The translations under genes and the position numbers were made by a program. Below, piece by piece: positions 46,217 through 54,642 of a stretch of 64,000 bases of DNA (positions are counted from its first letter, which is position 1; each line of letters opens with the position of its first letter). The DNA lies in NCBI GenBank assembly GCA_030715195.1, contig JAUYVI010000007.1, positions 372,001-436,000 of the forward strand. Direction: 5' to 3'. The notes under the pieces were generated by a model. The model ran no database searches. It was not told the origin of the DNA and saw only the letters and a list, made by a program, of their open reading frames with translations. This DNA comes from Dongia sedimenti (GTDB lineage Bacteria > Pseudomonadota > Alphaproteobacteria > Dongiales > Dongiaceae).

Positions 46217-46267
46217 GGTGCTTGGTCCTACATACGGATTACGATGGCGGCACCATGCGCCTCGCAC

Positions 46268-46327
46268 CTGAAGTCAGGCTGAAGCGACGCGAAATTCCTC
46301 TTCAGCTTCGCTTCAGGTTCACTTCGG
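46268..46327 (-). promoter_or_regulatory. Candidate OmpR-type operator array upstream of the redox operon
   Basis: Five hexamers are laid out at helical-turn spacing: CTGAAG at 46268 and 46279 (11 apart), then the reverse complement CTTCAG at 46300 and 46311 and CTTCGG at 46322 (11 apart each), with 21 bases between the two sets. Direct repeats at 11-bp spacing are the hallmark of OmpR/PhoB-family response regulators. The array lies 52-111 bases upstream of the PepSY gene start. No response regulator gene is in the window. No clear -35/-10 pair was found nearby. Confidence 0.6.
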
Positions 46328-46628
46328 CTCTGCGGGCCAAGCCTGTTCGGAGCCCAAGACAGGCGTTCGCGCGCGTGTTTCGCCGGTCGAGGGTGATCCC
46401 GGTCCGAGCACCACGGTGCGCGATCATGTCGCGCCGCGGTGGGATGGGCGAAATCAGGGTCAGGAGGTTGCAGAGATTGATCTTGTCGGGTTCTCTGATC
46501 GCGGCGGAGTCAGTCGGCAGGACAACCGCTGGCGGGAAATTCTATTCCGCCTCCTATTGATCCGCAGAACAGGACGATCCACTGCCCCGTTGAACTGGCT
46601 TTGGGCTATCGAGCCGGTGACAGAGCGG

Positions 46629-46805
46629 CTACGCCGCGCGCAGCGGGATGATGATCGCCTCGGTCGCGCGGACGAAGGGCCCGGTCCAGAGGTCCTCGAT
46701 GCCGCGCGGGAAATTATTGTCCCAGGAAACGAGGGCGGTCCCGGCCATGACGCGGCGTTGGCGCGCGAGCGCCGGCGCGAGGGCGATGATATTGGTCTCT
46801 GGCAT
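46629..46805 (-). CDS. Microprotein A of a tandem paralogous pair, unknown function
   Basis: A 58-residue protein (MPETNIIALAPALARQ then RRVMAGTALVSW, NNFPRGIEDLW, GPFVRA) with GGAGAG five bases before the ATG. About 38 positions are identical to the protein encoded at 46935-47114, by hand alignment. The shared core is APALxRQRRVMAG, SWxNxFPxGIEDLWxGPxVRA and a C-terminal IPLR. It has no signal peptide, membrane helix or cysteines. I do not recognise the family. It lies upstream of, and on the same strand as, the redox operon. Confidence 0.75.
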   Translation of the reverse strand: MPETNIIALAPALARQRRVMAGTALVSWDNNFPRGIEDLWTGPFVRATEAIIIPLRAA

Positions 46806-46934
46806 CCCGGCTCTCCAATGGCGTGCCGCGTTGATGCGCGGCCCATAGAGATCCAAGTGGAATGTCGATGGCGGTGGTTCAGCTATACGCTGGTTTAGGC
46901 CGGCTGAACGTCAGGGCGCGGCGCATTGCCTGTG

Positions 46935-47114
46935 TCAGGCCAGCCGCAATGGGATAACGGCCGAAGTGGTGGCCGCGCGCACATAGGGCCCGTCCCAGAG
47001 GTCCTCGATCCCGTCCGGGAAATGGTTGTGCCACGAGGCCAAGCTGATCCCTGCCATGACACGGCGCTGACGCTCCAAAGCAGGCGCGAAGGGGATGACA
47101 TTGGTCGTGTGCAT
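46935..47114 (-). CDS. Microprotein B of a tandem paralogous pair, unknown function
   Basis: A 59-residue protein (MHTTNVIPFAPALERQ then RRVMAGISLASW, HFPDGIEDLW, GPYVRA) with AGGAG eight bases upstream of the ATG at 47114. It is a clear paralogue of the protein at 46629-46805; 129 bases separate them. Conservation at the protein level, with DNA divergence mostly at synonymous and loop positions, supports real coding in both copies. A longer in-frame extension to 47240 exists but is not shared by the paralogue. Function unknown. Confidence 0.75.
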   Translation of the reverse strand: MHTTNVIPFAPALERQRRVMAGISLASWHNHFPDGIEDLWDGPYVRAATTSAVIPLRLA

Positions 47115-47254
47115 CTCGGGTCTCCTCGCGGGGACTGGCCCCGTGACTCTGAGATGGGCATTGGCCGGCCGCTGCGCAGTGCGCTCGCGCACAATTGCGG
47201 TTCGGTTTCCCCGCACAAAGACCCCCACGGCCGACACCATTGTGTGTTCCGGCC

Positions 47255-47713
47255 TTATTCCCGATGGATGGGGTCAACCCATTTCACAGCCTCGGGCTGC
47301 TCGACCGGCGCGATGTCCAGGTTGACCACCACGGACTCGCCGTCGCTGCGCACCAGCACGCATTCCAGCACCTCATCCCGCGAGGCGTTGATCTCCTGAT
47401 GCGGCACGAAGGGCGGGATGTAGATGAAGTCGCCGGGGCCGGCTTCCGCAGTGAACTCAAGCGCTTCGCCCCAGCGCATGCGCGCCTGGCCGCGTACCAC
47501 ATAGATGACGCTCTCCAAAGGCCCGTGGTGATGCGCGCCGGTCTTGGCATTGGGGTGGATATGCACCGTGCCGGCCCAGATCTTCTGCGCGCCGACCCGC
47601 GCCTGGTTGATCGCCGCCTTGCGGTCCATGCCGGGCGTCTGCGCGGTGTTGGGATCGAGCGCGTTGCCGGGAATGACCCGCACGCCGTCATGCTTCCATT
47701 TGTTGTCGCTCAT
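47255..47713 (-). CDS. Cupin domain protein
   Basis: A 152-residue single-domain cupin. Motif 1 is IHPNAKTGAHHHGPLESVIYVVRG with the metal-binding histidines and Glu; motif 2 is PGDFIYIPPFVPHQEIN. The ATG at 47713 is preceded by GGAGGGG. It is divergent from the flavin monooxygenase gene with 91 bases between starts. The substrate is unknown; a dioxygenase or sugar-isomerase-like role cannot be told apart from sequence. Confidence 0.88.
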   Translation of the reverse strand: MSDNKWKHDGVRVIPGNALDPNTAQTPGMDRKAAINQARVGAQKIWAGTVHIHPNAKTGAHHHGPLESVIYVVRGQARMRWGEALEFTAEAGPGDFIYIPPFVPHQEINASRDEVLECVLVRSDGESVVVNLDIAPVEQPEAVKWVDPIHRE

Positions 47714-47804
47714 GCGCCCCTCCGGTTTTGGGCAGCTTAACAACAGAGGCGCGGCACGCCAAATCCATGCAAGATGGAACGCAACGATCCGCTCGCGAGG
47801 ACCC

Positions 47805-49136
47805 ATGCCCGATCGACGGCAGCTCCGCCTCGGCGCCTTCATGCGCCCGGTGACCATCCACACCGCCGCCTGGCGCTATCCCGGCGCCTATACCGATGCC
47901 AACTTCAATTTCCAGCATCTGAAGCGCTTCGCCCAGACCCTGGAGCGCGGCAAGTTCGACGCCTTCTTCATGGCCGACCACCAGGCCCTGCTGAACATGC
48001 CGATCCAGGCGCTGAAGCGAAGCGGCACCGTCACCTCGTTCGAGCCGCTGACGCTGCTGCCGGCGCTGGCCGTCGTCACTGAGCGCCTCGGCCTGATCGC
48101 CACCGCTTCCACCACCTATAACGAGCCCTATCACGTGGCGCGGCGCTTCGCGTCGCTGGACCACCTGAGCGGCGGCCGGGCGGGGTGGAACCTGGTCACC
48201 TCCGGCAACCCGCACGAGGCGATGAATTTCGGCCGCGACGAGCATGTAGAGCACGATGCCCGCTATGCCCGCGCCCGCGAGTTCTTCGACGTGGTGACCG
48301 GCCTCTGGGATTCCTGGGCCGACGACGCCTTCATCCGCGACGTCGAGAGCGGCGTCTATTTCGACCCCGCGAAGCTGCACACGCTCAATCACAAGGGCGA
48401 GCATTTCAAGGTGAAGGGCCCGCTCAACATCGCGCGCCCGGTCCAGGGCTGGCCGGTGATCGTGCAGGCCGGGGCCTCGGAGGCGGGCCGCCAGATCGCC
48501 GCAGAGACCGCGGAAGCGGTGTTCACGGGCCAGACCAGCATCGTCGAGGCGCGCAAGTTCTACGCCGACGTCAAGGGCCGCATGGCGAAACTCGGCCGCT
48601 CGCCGGATCACATGAAGATCCTGCCCGGCGTCTTCGTCGTGGTCGGCGATACGGTGGAGGCGGCGCAGGCGAAGAAGCGCAAGCTCGACAGCCTGGTTCA
48701 CCCCGACAGCGGCATCGCCTCGCTCTCGGTCGCACTCGGCTCCGATGTTTCCGGATTCGATCTCGACGGGCCCTTGCCGGAGATCCCGGAGAGCAATGCC
48801 AGCCAGAGCGGCCGGCAGCGCCTGGTCGACATGGCGGCGCGAGACAATCTCACCGTGCGGCAACTGGCGCAGATCGTCGGCGGCTCTTACGGCGCGCTGG
48901 AACTGATCGGGACGCCCGCCAGCATCGCGGACAAGATGGAAGAATGGTTCGCGACGCATGCCTGCGACGGCTTCAACGTGATGTTCCCCTATGTGCCGGA
49001 AGGGCTCGACGATTTCGTCGATCGCGTGATCCCCGAGCTGCAGCGTCGCGGCCTGTTTCGCAAGGAGTACGAAGGCCGGACGCTGCGCGAGAATCTCGGC
49101 CTACCGCGGCCGGAGAACCGGTTCTTCAGCTCTTGA
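47805..49136 (+). CDS. NtaA/DmoA-family FMN-dependent monooxygenase (LLM class)
   Basis: A 443-residue TIM-barrel flavin monooxygenase of the luciferase-like group that includes nitrilotriacetate and dimethylsulfide monooxygenases. Recognisable regions are [62 protein letters not shown], the insertion after it and [19 protein letters not shown]. It uses FMNH2 supplied by a separate reductase, which is not adjacent. The ATG at 47805 is chosen. The substrate is unknown; organosulfur or aminopolycarboxylate compounds are the known family range. It overlaps the convergent hydrolase gene by 11 bases. Confidence 0.92.
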   Translation: MPDRRQLRLGAFMRPVTIHTAAWRYPGAYTDANFNFQHLKRFAQTLERGKFDAFFMADHQALLNMPIQALKRSGTVTSFEPLTLLPALAVVTERLGLIATASTTYNEPYHVARRFASLDHLSGGRAGWNLVTSGNPHEAMNFGRDEHVEHDARYARAREFFDVVTGLWDSWADDAFIRDVESGVYFDPAKLHTLNHKGEHFKVKGPLNIARPVQGWPVIVQAGASEAGRQIAAETAEAVFTGQTSIVEARKFYADVKGRMAKLGRSPDHMKILPGVFVVVGDTVEAAQAKKRKLDSLVHPDSGIASLSVALGSDVSGFDLDGPLPEIPESNASQSGRQRLVDMAARDNLTVRQLAQIVGGSYGALELIGTPASIADKMEEWFATHACDGFNVMFPYVPEGLDDFVDRVIPELQRRGLFRKEYEGRTLRENLGLPRPENRFFSS

Positions 49137-49956
49137 AGAAGGCGAGCAGGTCGGGGTTGAGGACATCGGCATGGGTCGTCAGCATCCCATGCGGGAAGCC
49201 TTTATAGATCTTCAGCTCGCTCTTCTTCAGCAGCTTCGCCGAAAGCGGCGCGGAATCCGCATAGGGCACGATCTGGTCGTCGTCGCCATGCATCACCAGC
49301 ACGGGCACGTCGATCTTCTTCAGGTCCTCGGTAAAGTCGGTCTCGGAGAAGGCTTTGATGCAGTCGTAATGCGCCTTGGCGCCGCCCATCATGCCCTGGC
49401 GCCACCAGTTGCGGATCGAGCCCTCGATGACCTTCGCACCGGGGCGGTTGAAGCCATAGAACGGCCCGCTCGCGATATCGATGTAGAACTGCGCGCGATT
49501 GGCGACCAGCGCGGTGCGCAGCCCGTCGAACACCTCCATCGGCAGGCCGCCCGGATTCTTCTCCGATTTCAGCATGACCGGCGGCACGGCGCCGACGATG
49601 ACGCCCTTGGCGACCCGGCCGGCCTCGGCCCGCGCCATGTAGTGCACCACCTCGCCGCCGCCGGTCGAATGGCCGACATGGATGGCGTTCTTCAGGTTGA
49701 GCGCGGATGCCAGTTCGATGAGATCGGCCGCATATGTGTCCATTTCATTACCGGTGTCGGTCTGGGTCGAGCGGCCATGGCCGCGGCGGTCATGGGCGAT
49801 GACCCGATAGCCATGCTCCAGGAAGAACATCATCTGGTTGTCCCAGTCGTCGGCACTCAACGGCCAGCCGTGATGGAAGACGACCGGCTGGGCGTCGCGC
49901 GCGCCCCAGTCCTTGTAGAAGATCTCGGTGCCGTCCTTGGTCTTGATCGTCGCCAT
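49126..49956 (-). CDS. Alpha/beta hydrolase (non-haem chloroperoxidase-like)
   Basis: A 276-residue alpha/beta hydrolase. The nucleophile is Ser97 in GHSTGGGE, the acid lies in [11 protein letters not shown] and the histidine in [10 protein letters not shown], giving a full triad. The N-terminus [17 protein letters not shown] and [11 protein letters not shown] match the cofactor-free haloperoxidase/esterase group, which also performs perhydrolysis. The ATG at 49956 follows a GGAGGA ribosome site. The true reaction is probably ester hydrolysis, but the substrate is unknown. Confidence 0.92.
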   Translation of the reverse strand: MATIKTKDGTEIFYKDWGARDAQPVVFHHGWPLSADDWDNQMMFFLEHGYRVIAHDRRGHGRSTQTDTGNEMDTYAADLIELASALNLKNAIHVGHSTGGGEVVHYMARAEAGRVAKGVIVGAVPPVMLKSEKNPGGLPMEVFDGLRTALVANRAQFYIDIASGPFYGFNRPGAKVIEGSIRNWWRQGMMGGAKAHYDCIKAFSETDFTEDLKKIDVPVLVMHGDDDQIVPYADSAPLSAKLLKKSELKIYKGFPHGMLTTHADVLNPDLLAFFKS

Positions 49957-50135
49957 CGTCGTCCTCCTGGAAGTGTGAGTTACGGGCAGGATGCGGGGAT
50001 GTCGCATGCTGCCCGCGCCAGGCCAAGCTATGCCTTGGTATAACCGGGTCCGTCTTGCGGTGCCCCGCCCGCGGCGCGCGGCGAGCGGCGTTCTGTCACC
50101 TGGCAAAAGGTCGCCGTCGCCCTCATTGTAAAAAG

Positions 50136-51752
50136 ATGATCCCCAACCGACTGGCGAAAATGGCCGGGGCCGTCTTGGTCCTGGTCATGTCTCTCCTGGT
50201 GACGCCGCTGACCGCGGCGGCCCAGAGCAGTTCCGCAGTGCCGAACGACGTCGCCGAGACCGCAGCGGTCACCGCGGCGCTGCAGCGGATTCTTTCCGCC
50301 GGCGCGCCACCGGTGCCCGACATCGTCGCTGCGCTGGGAACCGAGCCGCTCGACGGGCTGGGGAAATTCTATGCGCAGCGGCGGAATGCGCCGCTCTGGG
50401 TTTCGGACACCGGCCCGATGCCGGAGGCGGGGTTCGTGCTCGATCGCACGCCGGAGGCGCTCCCGGCGTCGCTGCGGCCCCTACTGACCGCAGCGGCAAC
50501 CCGCCGCCACGCGACCGATCCCGGCGCGCTGGCCGAGCTCGATCTCCTGACCAGCGCGATCTACGGCGCCGCCGCGGTCGGTCCCCAGGATCCGACCGCC
50601 ACCCAGGGCGCCGGCCGGGCTCTGTTCCAGCTCGATGGCGCCGCCGATCGCCTGACCCTGCTGCGCGACGCGCTGCCGGTCGATCCCGGTTTCTGGCGCC
50701 TGCGCGACGCTTTCTCCGCCTATCGCGCGCTGGCCGCCGCCGGCGGCTGGGGCAGCGTGCCGGATGGGCCGAAGCTCGATCTCGGCGCTGCCGGTCCCAG
50801 GGTCGATGCGTTGCGGCGTCGCCTGGCGGCGACCGGAGATCTTGCATCGGCCGCGCCCACCACCAGCGCCTATGACGACGTACTCCGGCAGGCGGTGCAG
50901 CACTTCCAGGCACGGCATGGCCTGGAGACCGACGGCGTCACCGGGGAAAAGACGCTGGCGGCGCTGAACGTGCCGGTGGAGCGTCGCCTCGGCGTCATGG
51001 CCGCCAACCTGATCCGGCTGCAGCGCCAGCACCGCAACTGGGGCCAGCGCTACATCGCGGTCAACATCGCCGCCGCCGCCTACCGGCTGGTGGTCGATGG
51101 GCGTGTGGTGTTCGAGCGCCCGGCGGTGGTCGGCAAGCCGAGCTGGCCGACGCCGATGCTGGACAGCGTCATCGACCGCGTCGAGTTCCATCCCTATTGG
51201 CGCATCCCGATGAACATCGCCGAGCAGGAGGTCTGGCCGAAGCAGGATGCCGATCCAGGCTACTTCGCCCGGCAGGGCATCCATGCCGTCAACAGCCAAC
51301 TGATCCAGGATCCGGGGCCGGCCAATCCGCTCGGCATCGTGAAGTTCCTGTTCGACAATCCCTACAGCGTCTATCTGCACGACACCACGGCGCCCGGCTT
51401 GTTCGCGCGCGCCTATCGCTTCTCCAGTCACGGCTGCATCCGGGTCTCGGATGCCGGCGACCTCGCGCGCCAGTTGCTCGCCTCCGATCCCCAGTGGCCG
51501 GCGGAGCGGGTCGATGCCGCGCTGCAGACCGGCGGCAACCAGGGCGTGACCCTGCGCGAACCGATCCCGGTGCACATCGTCTATGACACGGCCTGGGCCG
51601 ACGACAACGGCATGGTCGAGTTCCGCGCCGACGTCTATCACCGCGATGTCGTCCCGGCCGTGGCGCCGGCCCCGATCGCACCCGACACCGCGGCGCCCGG
51701 CGCGCCGGGGCCGCTCGCCGATGCGACACCGCTGGCGGGCTGCAACAGCTAA
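50136..51752 (+). CDS. L,D-transpeptidase (YcbB/LdtD type)
   Basis: A 538-residue exported cell-wall enzyme that forms 3-3 cross-links or attaches proteins to peptidoglycan. It has a signal peptide ([21 protein letters not shown]), an N-terminal scaffold domain ([19 protein letters not shown]), a peptidoglycan-binding domain (about 235-285: [22 protein letters not shown]), and a YkuD catalytic domain with YSVYLHDT and the active-site Cys434 in [12 protein letters not shown] proline/alanine tail ends in a lone cysteine. The ATG at 50136 is chosen because the signal peptide follows directly. It overlaps the convergent DUF3131 gene by four bases. Confidence 0.93.
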   Translation: MIPNRLAKMAGAVLVLVMSLLVTPLTAAAQSSSAVPNDVAETAAVTAALQRILSAGAPPVPDIVAALGTEPLDGLGKFYAQRRNAPLWVSDTGPMPEAGFVLDRTPEALPASLRPLLTAAATRRHATDPGALAELDLLTSAIYGAAAVGPQDPTATQGAGRALFQLDGAADRLTLLRDALPVDPGFWRLRDAFSAYRALAAAGGWGSVPDGPKLDLGAAGPRVDALRRRLAATGDLASAAPTTSAYDDVLRQAVQHFQARHGLETDGVTGEKTLAALNVPVERRLGVMAANLIRLQRQHRNWGQRYIAVNIAAAAYRLVVDGRVVFERPAVVGKPSWPTPMLDSVIDRVEFHPYWRIPMNIAEQEVWPKQDADPGYFARQGIHAVNSQLIQDPGPANPLGIVKFLFDNPYSVYLHDTTAPGLFARAYRFSSHGCIRVSDAGDLARQLLASDPQWPAERVDAALQTGGNQGVTLREPIPVHIVYDTAWADDNGMVEFRADVYHRDVVPAVAPAPIAPDTAAPGAPGPLADATPLAGCNS

Positions 51753-54418
51753 AGCGGTTTCAGCGCCGGCCGGCGTCCCGACAGCACATAGGCAATCGAT
51801 TCCAGGATGACCGCGTTGGTGTTGGTGTCGCTGTAATTGCGCGTCGCCTTTCCGGTCGCCGCGTAGATTCCGCTGGCAAAGCCGAGATCGGGGATCCGCG
51901 CGTGGGCGCGCACCGTCGCCAGCAGCTTCGATGAATAGGGATGCGGCCGCACCGCCGCCCAGGCAAAGGCGCCCTTGGTGCTGATCAACCGCACCGCCGC
52001 GCGCGCCGCTTCCGCCTGATAGGCCGGCGAATGGAGCTTGGTGTCGACGGTCCAGGGTTCCGGATCCTTGCCGAGCCGGAATCCCTGATAGGTAAACCAG
52101 GGTGCGCGATCGAGCGGCGCCTCGGAGACGCAGAACAGCTTGCCGGTCGCTTCGGCGGCGCCGAGTTGCGCCGTGAACAGCAGCTCGGCGATCAGGCGCG
52201 ACGCCTCGGAATGGCCCAGCTCGAGCGCCTCGAGGACATGCGGCTCGGTCGCGATCGGACCCAAGTCGGCGACTTTGTTGAGCAGGCGCATCTGCCGATC
52301 CGTACCTGTTTCCGCCGTGCCGATGTCGTACGGCGATTGCGTCTCCAGTCCGAACAGCGCGAAAGCCCTGGCGGTGTAATCGACGTAGTTGGAGTTCGCG
52401 TATTCCGTCAGCCGACCGTTCTCGACATTGTGCAGGCGACGGCCGGCGATGATTTTTGGGAGATCCCAGCGGCCCAGGACCCGCGCGACCTCTTTCTTCA
52501 TGTCGAACTCCTGCTCCAGCACCTTCAGTGCCACCAGCAGTCTGCCGGTGTCGCTGGCGCTGAAGCGCGAGCCGGCCTGCGCTTCGCCATGGGCGGACAC
52601 ACTCGCCTGCGGCAGGCGCATTCCGTCGATCTTGCCGGCCGGGATGCTCTTGAGCAGGCGGGCGATCTGGGCCGAGAACGCGGGCTCGTCGATGAGGCCG
52701 ATGCGAAGCGCGGAGAGCGTCGCCAGGATCTGCGAGCCGATCTCCCACATCGTCACGAGCGGATAGGCAGTGAGATTCGTTCCGTCGGCTTGCGCCGAGG
52801 AAAGGACCAGGCCGGTGCGGCGATCGGACAGCCTCTCGAAGTAATGCCACGCCAGTTGCGCATCCTCGAGCAGGCGATCACGCTCGGCCGCCTCGGCCGC
52901 CTCGGCCGCCTCGGTCTGCGCCTCGTCCACGAAGGCCTCCGCGGTGGCGCGCTTCAAGAGCGCGAAGACCGGATCGACCGGCGCGATGCCGCGCGCCAGG
53001 GCAGGCAGGCCGACCGCGATGGACTCTTCGCCATCGGTGAGGTTCAACAGCCAATTGTCGGCGAGCGGTGTCGGCCGCGCACTCGCCGCATTCACCTGAA
53101 CGACGATCAAGCCGTCGCGCAGCCGACCGTTTCCGTGATACAGCGCGACATCCGCCCGGCGCGGCTCGAACGCCGTCGCCAATCCGCCGAGTTCGAGGCT
53201 GGCGGGAATGTGGAGCAGGCCGGCATCGTCCATTCCGATCGTTTGCGCCGGCGCGGTGCCGGTGGACGCGACCACGGCCGCACCGGTCTTCGCGATCGCG
53301 GCGACGAGGTCGGGCGCCTGGCTTTCGCTGAGGATGCAGGTCTGCGGTGCCGCCAAGCCCTCGAGACCGGCGCCGAGATCGCCGACCAGCACGGTCCGCA
53401 ACGACCGCCAATCCGCTTCCGTCGGCATGCCGGGCAGGCGCAGGCAAGCCGCCGCCGCGTCGCCATCTCCGGCCCCGGAAACGGAGAACGGGACCCCGAC
53501 GGCTGCCAGCGTCTTCATGATCGGCGGCACGGTTGCGCCGGCGGCGAACTCGAAATGCAGGCCGAGCAGCCGCGCAGCGCCATAGCGCTCCAGGTGAAAC
53601 TCGGACGGCCGCATCGGCCAGATCGCCCCGTCATCCATGCTGGCGGCGATGAGCTCGGCGAGCGTGCCGCCGATGGTGTTCAGTGTCGTCGCCGAGAATG
53701 CGGCAAGTTCATCGAGTGCGAGATAGACGAGCAGCGGATCGGTCGTCTCGCCGGTCTCCCCCAGTGCGGCAAAGAACGGCTCGAGATAGGAGAGGCTGGC
53801 CCGCCGCCCGCCGATCAGCTGGAGGACGCCGTTATCCGTCGTCCAACAGTCGATGCGCGTGTCCACGGCGGGGCGCAGCAGCACGTTGCGGAAACCCGCG
53901 GCGCGAACGCCGTTCAGCGCCGGTACCGCGCCCATCGGCTGGCGGCAGGTCAGGGTGAGGCAATTGCCCCAGTTTGCCGCGTCGGCGCCGCCCAGGGCGC
54001 GGAAGGCGGCAAAGCCGTTCTGCGCGATGCTCGCCTGGCGCATCTGAAAATAAGCGCTGTCATCTGGGATCGAGGGCTGCTCGATGATCCACTCGATGAG
54101 ATCGGGATCGATCTCCGCGCACGCCGCCGCCAAGGGCGCCCGATCCTGCGCGCCGCCGCCGAGGACCAGCCCGAGCTTCAGCTTCATCGCGGCGATCGGA
54201 TCCAGGAACGTGCGCAGCTGCCGCGGATCGGTGCCCGCCGTCAGTCCGTCGCAAACCAGCAGCAGCGGGCGGCCGAACACCGCGGCACCGGCGTGGCGAT
54301 GAAGGCCGGAAATCAACGGCGCGGCAGCCAGCGTCGCTTGTAGGAGGCTGCGACGGCTGATCGCCACTGAATGCCCCTGATGCGTCACCCGAGGGCGACT
54401 CATGGCGGGTTTCTCCAT
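51749..54418 (-). CDS. Tat-exported DUF3131-containing protein
   Basis: An 889-residue exported protein. The N-terminus has a twin-arginine signal (AISRRSLLQATLAAAPLISG). Residues ~45-300 resemble a degenerate polysaccharide deacetylase/TIM-barrel (PLLLVCDGLTAGTDPRQLRT). A middle domain follows, then an alanine/glutamate repeat (EAAEAAEAAE, about 515-525), and a C-terminal DUF3131 domain, seen as AWHYFERLSDRRTGLVLSSA, TMWEIGSQILATLSA, VDYTARAFALFG and SNAV-like helices of an (alpha/alpha)6 fold. It is divergent from the GH18-CE4-GT2 gene, so both probably serve one exopolysaccharide. Exact reaction unknown. Confidence 0.82.
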   Translation of the reverse strand: MEKPAMSRPRVTHQGHSVAISRRSLLQATLAAAPLISGLHRHAGAAVFGRPLLLVCDGLTAGTDPRQLRTFLDPIAAMKLKLGLVLGGGAQDRAPLAAACAEIDPDLIEWIIEQPSIPDDSAYFQMRQASIAQNGFAAFRALGGADAANWGNCLTLTCRQPMGAVPALNGVRAAGFRNVLLRPAVDTRIDCWTTDNGVLQLIGGRRASLSYLEPFFAALGETGETTDPLLVYLALDELAAFSATTLNTIGGTLAELIAASMDDGAIWPMRPSEFHLERYGAARLLGLHFEFAAGATVPPIMKTLAAVGVPFSVSGAGDGDAAAACLRLPGMPTEADWRSLRTVLVGDLGAGLEGLAAPQTCILSESQAPDLVAAIAKTGAAVVASTGTAPAQTIGMDDAGLLHIPASLELGGLATAFEPRRADVALYHGNGRLRDGLIVVQVNAASARPTPLADNWLLNLTDGEESIAVGLPALARGIAPVDPVFALLKRATAEAFVDEAQTEAAEAAEAAERDRLLEDAQLAWHYFERLSDRRTGLVLSSAQADGTNLTAYPLVTMWEIGSQILATLSALRIGLIDEPAFSAQIARLLKSIPAGKIDGMRLPQASVSAHGEAQAGSRFSASDTGRLLVALKVLEQEFDMKKEVARVLGRWDLPKIIAGRRLHNVENGRLTEYANSNYVDYTARAFALFGLETQSPYDIGTAETGTDRQMRLLNKVADLGPIATEPHVLEALELGHSEASRLIAELLFTAQLGAAEATGKLFCVSEAPLDRAPWFTYQGFRLGKDPEPWTVDTKLHSPAYQAEAARAAVRLISTKGAFAWAAVRPHPYSSKLLATVRAHARIPDLGFASGIYAATGKATRNYSDTNTNAVILESIAYVLSGRRPALKPL

Positions 54419-54642
54419 CTCAGCCGCCTGCGGTCCGGTTCTTAAGAAAAATCTAGGAATTGTTGGTCTTTTTTAGACGCCAGGTGTCACTGGAGCCTTG
54501 ATTTGGGTCAATGCGTCCCATGGCCAGCCGCATATTTTCGCGTTGGCCTTGCGCAGGCCGCGCGCCGCGATCGAATGACGGCAAGAACCAAGACAGCGAA
54601 GAGGACCCGCCGGGCCGTGGGCCCGGCGATGGCGAGGGCGCG

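Noticed and set aside
46416..46898. 160-codon plus-strand open frame opposite microprotein A
   Set aside because: Antisense to a gene with a paralogue and ribosome site, and no recognisable domain.
50481..52850. 789-codon minus-strand open frame spanning the L,D-transpeptidase and the DUF3131 gene
   Set aside because: It is antisense or out of frame to two genes with clear domains, and its product has low-complexity Arg/Gly/Ala composition; a GC-bias shadow.
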